Part shown: in pieces, positions 39,521 through 41,331 of the stretch
Layout: the number at the start of each line of letters is the position of its first letter
Numbering within the stretch: position 1 is the first letter of the stretch
Assembly: GCA_017541025.1 (NCBI GenBank)
Contig: JAFXZY010000023.1
Location: 1 to 41,331 of the forward strand
Length of the DNA: 41,331 nt
Direction of reading: 5' to 3'
Origin: Bacteroidaceae bacterium
Lineage (GTDB): Bacteria; Bacteroidota; Bacteroidia; Bacteroidales; Bacteroidaceae
The notes under the pieces: model-generated
The model's input: the letters and a program-made list of their open reading frames with translations, nothing else
The model's database searches: none
Told to the model about the DNA's origin: nothing
Position numbers and translations under genes: made by a program

Positions 39521-40195
39521 TCATTCCTCTTTCGTCATGTTTGCCACACACTTGCCAACCAGTCGCTTTCCTAACTCGTAGGCCTTTTCGAGGTCCATAG
39601 GAAACTGCGTGGCGCGCACCTCTGCCTTGTGAGCCTCGCTGAACGTGGCAGCATCGTAGCGGTCATAGTTCGAGAACTGATAGGTGTCGTAGGAGCATAG
39701 TATCTCCGTGGGACCAAACACGCCGAGTTGATTGGCAGCAGTGTCCATAAGTACGTGATAGTTCATCTGACGATACACCTCTTCGTTAGGGCAGTTCATC
39801 GTATAGATGGTAGCCGAACAGATGCGCTTCAGTACGACGGGCTTGGAGTAGTCAGAGTAGTTGACGGCAGGAAACTCCATTCGCTCCATAAAAGCACGAA
39901 GGGCTGCTGAGGGGTAGCCGCAATAGTTGGGCGAACCGCACACCAGCACATCGGCCTCGACAGCCTTCTGGAGTATGGGCTGCAGGTCGTCCTTGAAAGA
40001 GCAGACTCCTTTCCTGCCTCCCTTGATCTTGCAGGCGAAACACGACATACAGCCCTTGTAGTTCAGACTACGGTCATAAAGATTAACCAGTTCCACCTCG
40101 GCACCAGTCTCTCTGGCACCGTCCATGGCACGCTTCAGCAGTTGTACCGTATTGCCGTTCTTTCGCGGACTTCCGTTGATAAATAATGCTTTCAT
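39521..40195 (-). CDS. Flavodoxin-family NAD(P)H-dependent oxidoreductase
   Basis: A 224-residue flavoprotein with the FMN loop 'INGSPRKNGNT', the cysteine pair region 'YKGCMSCFACKIKGG' and 'VLVCGSPNYCGYPSAALRAF' around the flavin. It belongs to the same broad family as the gene at 36067-36603, and its start closely matches the remnant at 36726. Members reduce quinones or nitroaromatics, or serve as iron-sulfur flavoproteins. It overlaps the MmcQ-like gene by four bases. Confidence 0.87.
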   Translation of the reverse strand: MKALFINGSPRKNGNTVQLLKRAMDGARETGAEVELVNLYDRSLNYKGCMSCFACKIKGGRKGVCSFKDDLQPILQKAVEADVLVCGSPNYCGYPSAALRAFMERMEFPAVNYSDYSKPVVLKRICSATIYTMNCPNEEVYRQMNYHVLMDTAANQLGVFGPTEILCSYDTYQFSNYDRYDAATFSEAHKAEVRATQFPMDLEKAYELGKRLVGKCVANMTKEE

Positions 40196-40623
40196 ATTTT
40201 TAGTGGTTTTGGAATTACTTCTTCTTTGTTTTCGTATATTTGACCCTCGGCATAATCCAAACGAGTTTGTTTCTGCCCTCGCTTTTTCGCATACTTGACC
40301 TTTACAATCTCGTATGAGTTTCGGGTCAGTTCCTTTAACAGGTCATCAGGGGCAGTCAAGGGGTTGATGCCTATCCAGTGTTTGGGTGATTCGTTATATG
40401 GATTGCCGATGTACTCATATTCTGCCTTCAGGTCTTCGATGCGCTCTGGCTGGCACTTCAGTGAAATGACCGAGAAATCATTGCAGTCGAAGAACGAGAA
40501 CATGTGTCCCATGACGTAGAACACCAATACTCCTTCTCCGTTTTTGAACTTCTGGAAAGGCAGTTTCTCCTCTATGTCTTCGCCCAATGACAGGCAGTAC
40601 TCGCGATAGTCTTCTATGTTCAT
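40192..40623 (-). CDS. MmcQ/YjbR-family protein
   Basis: A 143-residue small protein of the MmcQ/YjbR (DUF419) family, with a CyaY-like alpha/beta fold. Family features include the start 'YREYCLSLG..EEKLPF', 'VFYVMGHMFSFFD', 'ISLKCQPER', and 'SPKHWIGINPL' with the final 'NSYEIVKVKYAKK'. It is thought to bind DNA or small ligands, but the role is not settled. It overlaps the flavodoxin gene and is probably in the same transcript. Confidence 0.9.
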   Translation of the reverse strand: MNIEDYREYCLSLGEDIEEKLPFQKFKNGEGVLVFYVMGHMFSFFDCNDFSVISLKCQPERIEDLKAEYEYIGNPYNESPKHWIGINPLTAPDDLLKELTRNSYEIVKVKYAKKRGQKQTRLDYAEGQIYENKEEVIPKPLKI

Positions 40624-40642
40624 GCTACTTTATTTTAAGAGT

Positions 40643-41116
40643 TCAGATTATCTTTTCCAAAAAAACAAATTCTAACTCAGCTGTTATGCTTTTACGTTCA
40701 AATTCCTTATAGCCCATTCTTTGGTACATCCTTAGATTGTTGATACTTCGTGTACTTGTGAATAAGACAAAACGTTTTTGGGGAAAATACGATTCTATCT
40801 CATTTAACAGTTTTGTCCCATAACCGCAATGCCTATAATCAGGGTGAACCATCAGTTTGCCCACTTGAACAGTACCTTCAGTTTGCCATGCACGTATGGA
40901 GCCAATAATCTTGTTGTCTGCCACAAGCTTCAGAATTACCCCTTTATGATATTCTTCAATAACCTCGTCTATTGTTTGCTTCAAAGGTGGAATGTCATTG
41001 CTGCCAAACAGTGCAGCTTCGCTCTGATAGGCAAGATATTGAAGTTGCAGAATCTCCTGCAAATCTTCAAGACAGGCTTTAACGATAACAGGTTTATTCA
41101 TCGTCTGTATTTTCAT
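40643..41116 (-). CDS. GNAT-family N-acetyltransferase
   Basis: A 157-residue acetyltransferase with the acetyl-CoA loop 'HPDYRHCGYGTKLLNEIE' and a closing 'STRSINNLRMYQRMGYKEF', typical of the RimI-like branch. The likely start is ATG 41116; ATG 41101 is possible and the TTG at 41122 is unlikely. It begins two bases after the stop of the partial frame that reaches the window edge. Substrate unknown. Confidence 0.87.
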   Translation of the reverse strand: MKIQTMNKPVIVKACLEDLQEILQLQYLAYQSEAALFGSNDIPPLKQTIDEVIEEYHKGVILKLVADNKIIGSIRAWQTEGTVQVGKLMVHPDYRHCGYGTKLLNEIESYFPQKRFVLFTSTRSINNLRMYQRMGYKEFERKSITAELEFVFLEKII

Positions 41117-41118
41117 TT

Positions 41119-41331
41119 TCAAATTGTTAACCCTAATTTTATCGCTTCATCCAAATAACCAGAACGGCTTATGTCTCCTTTGTCTTTGCTGCCACGAGCC
41201 AAAACCTTGCCAGCATCTTCTGAGTTGAAGAAGTTCAAGCAAAGCTGATACTCGGTAAGGATGCTGTCAAGTTGTTCCTTATTGATCTGACGTGCGTCAA
41301 ACTTCTTGCTGGAGTACCTGCTTCTTGCTAA
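41119..41331 (-). pseudogene. 3' part of a possibly degenerate nitroreductase-like gene (cut by window edge)
   Basis: An open frame of 70 codons enters from the window end. It begins 'RYSSKKFDARQINKEQLDSI', which resembles the N-terminus of NfsB-type nitroreductases, then runs into 'NFFNSEDAGKVLARGSKDKG' and stops at 41119. In intact nitroreductases a stretch with Ser-Ser-x-Asn-x-Gln-Pro-Trp lies between these parts and over 130 residues follow. The frame therefore looks internally deleted and truncated. The family match is short and tentative. Confidence 0.4.

Overview
The window looks like a chromosome segment from a Bacteroidales bacterium, most plausibly a Prevotella-type gut or rumen species. 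Four things point there: several promoters carry the Bacteroidota -7 box (TAnnTTTG); the first large gene is a GLUG / Listeria-Bacteroides-repeat surface protein ending in a 'FDLKGRKL' tail; the intergenic gaps are full of short A/T-rich dispersed repeats of the 'caattttcaa' and 'aactctcaac' kind; and the neighbourhood includes a GH43 lipoprotein, DUF4112 and a putative zinc-ribbon GNAT. The assignment is by feel for families and motifs, not by a database search.

Layout. 1-8 kb: a minus-strand gene that reads like an antitoxin and a ParE/RelE toxin in one polypeptide, a 1594-residue surface protein, a membrane AraC-type regulator and a GH43 lipoprotein. 8.0-10.06 kb: an aquaglyceroporin and a CobW-type GTPase between a promoter and a clear terminator. 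10.1-34.34 kb: nineteen plus-strand genes, mostly overlapping or a few bases apart, starting with a LytS/LytTR-type kinase and regulator. 34.4-41.3 kb: minus-strand genes for small-molecule and stress-type enzymes (flavodoxin-like reductases, hydrolase, acyl-ACP thioesterase, metallo-beta-lactamase folds, acetyltransferases), with several broken gene remnants.

The 11.96-34.34 kb block is the remarkable part. It joins four modules not normally seen together. (1) Terpenoid module: an HdrA-like ferredoxin, a radical SAM enzyme, a DUF116-like / trans-polyprenyl diphosphate synthase fusion, a small prenyltransferase-beta-type protein, and a class II (squalene-hopene-like) cyclase with an intact DxDD motif. 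(2) Electron module: a fused NuoE-ferredoxin-NuoF NADH-oxidising flavoprotein, a NuoG N-terminal fragment carrying only Fe-S sites, a NapH/NosR-like membrane polyferredoxin and a twin-arginine-type exported polyferredoxin. (3) Five PQQ-like beta-propeller proteins and one NHL-type propeller, tethered to the envelope in different ways. (4) A MacB/Lol-type ABC ATPase with a 10-helix FtsX permease. My inference is that the cluster makes a cyclised isoprenoid lipid and moves electrons from NADH through the inner membrane to an envelope partner, the lipid being the carrier, the cofactor or the exported product. No hydrogenase, complex I membrane arm, squalene synthase or PQQ synthesis gene is visible.

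A second theme is that dispersed repeats have landed in frame inside many genes (the NuoF-like domain, the ABC ATPase and permease, a propeller, the alpha/beta hydrolase, and the signal peptide of the GH43 protein) without breaking the reading frames.
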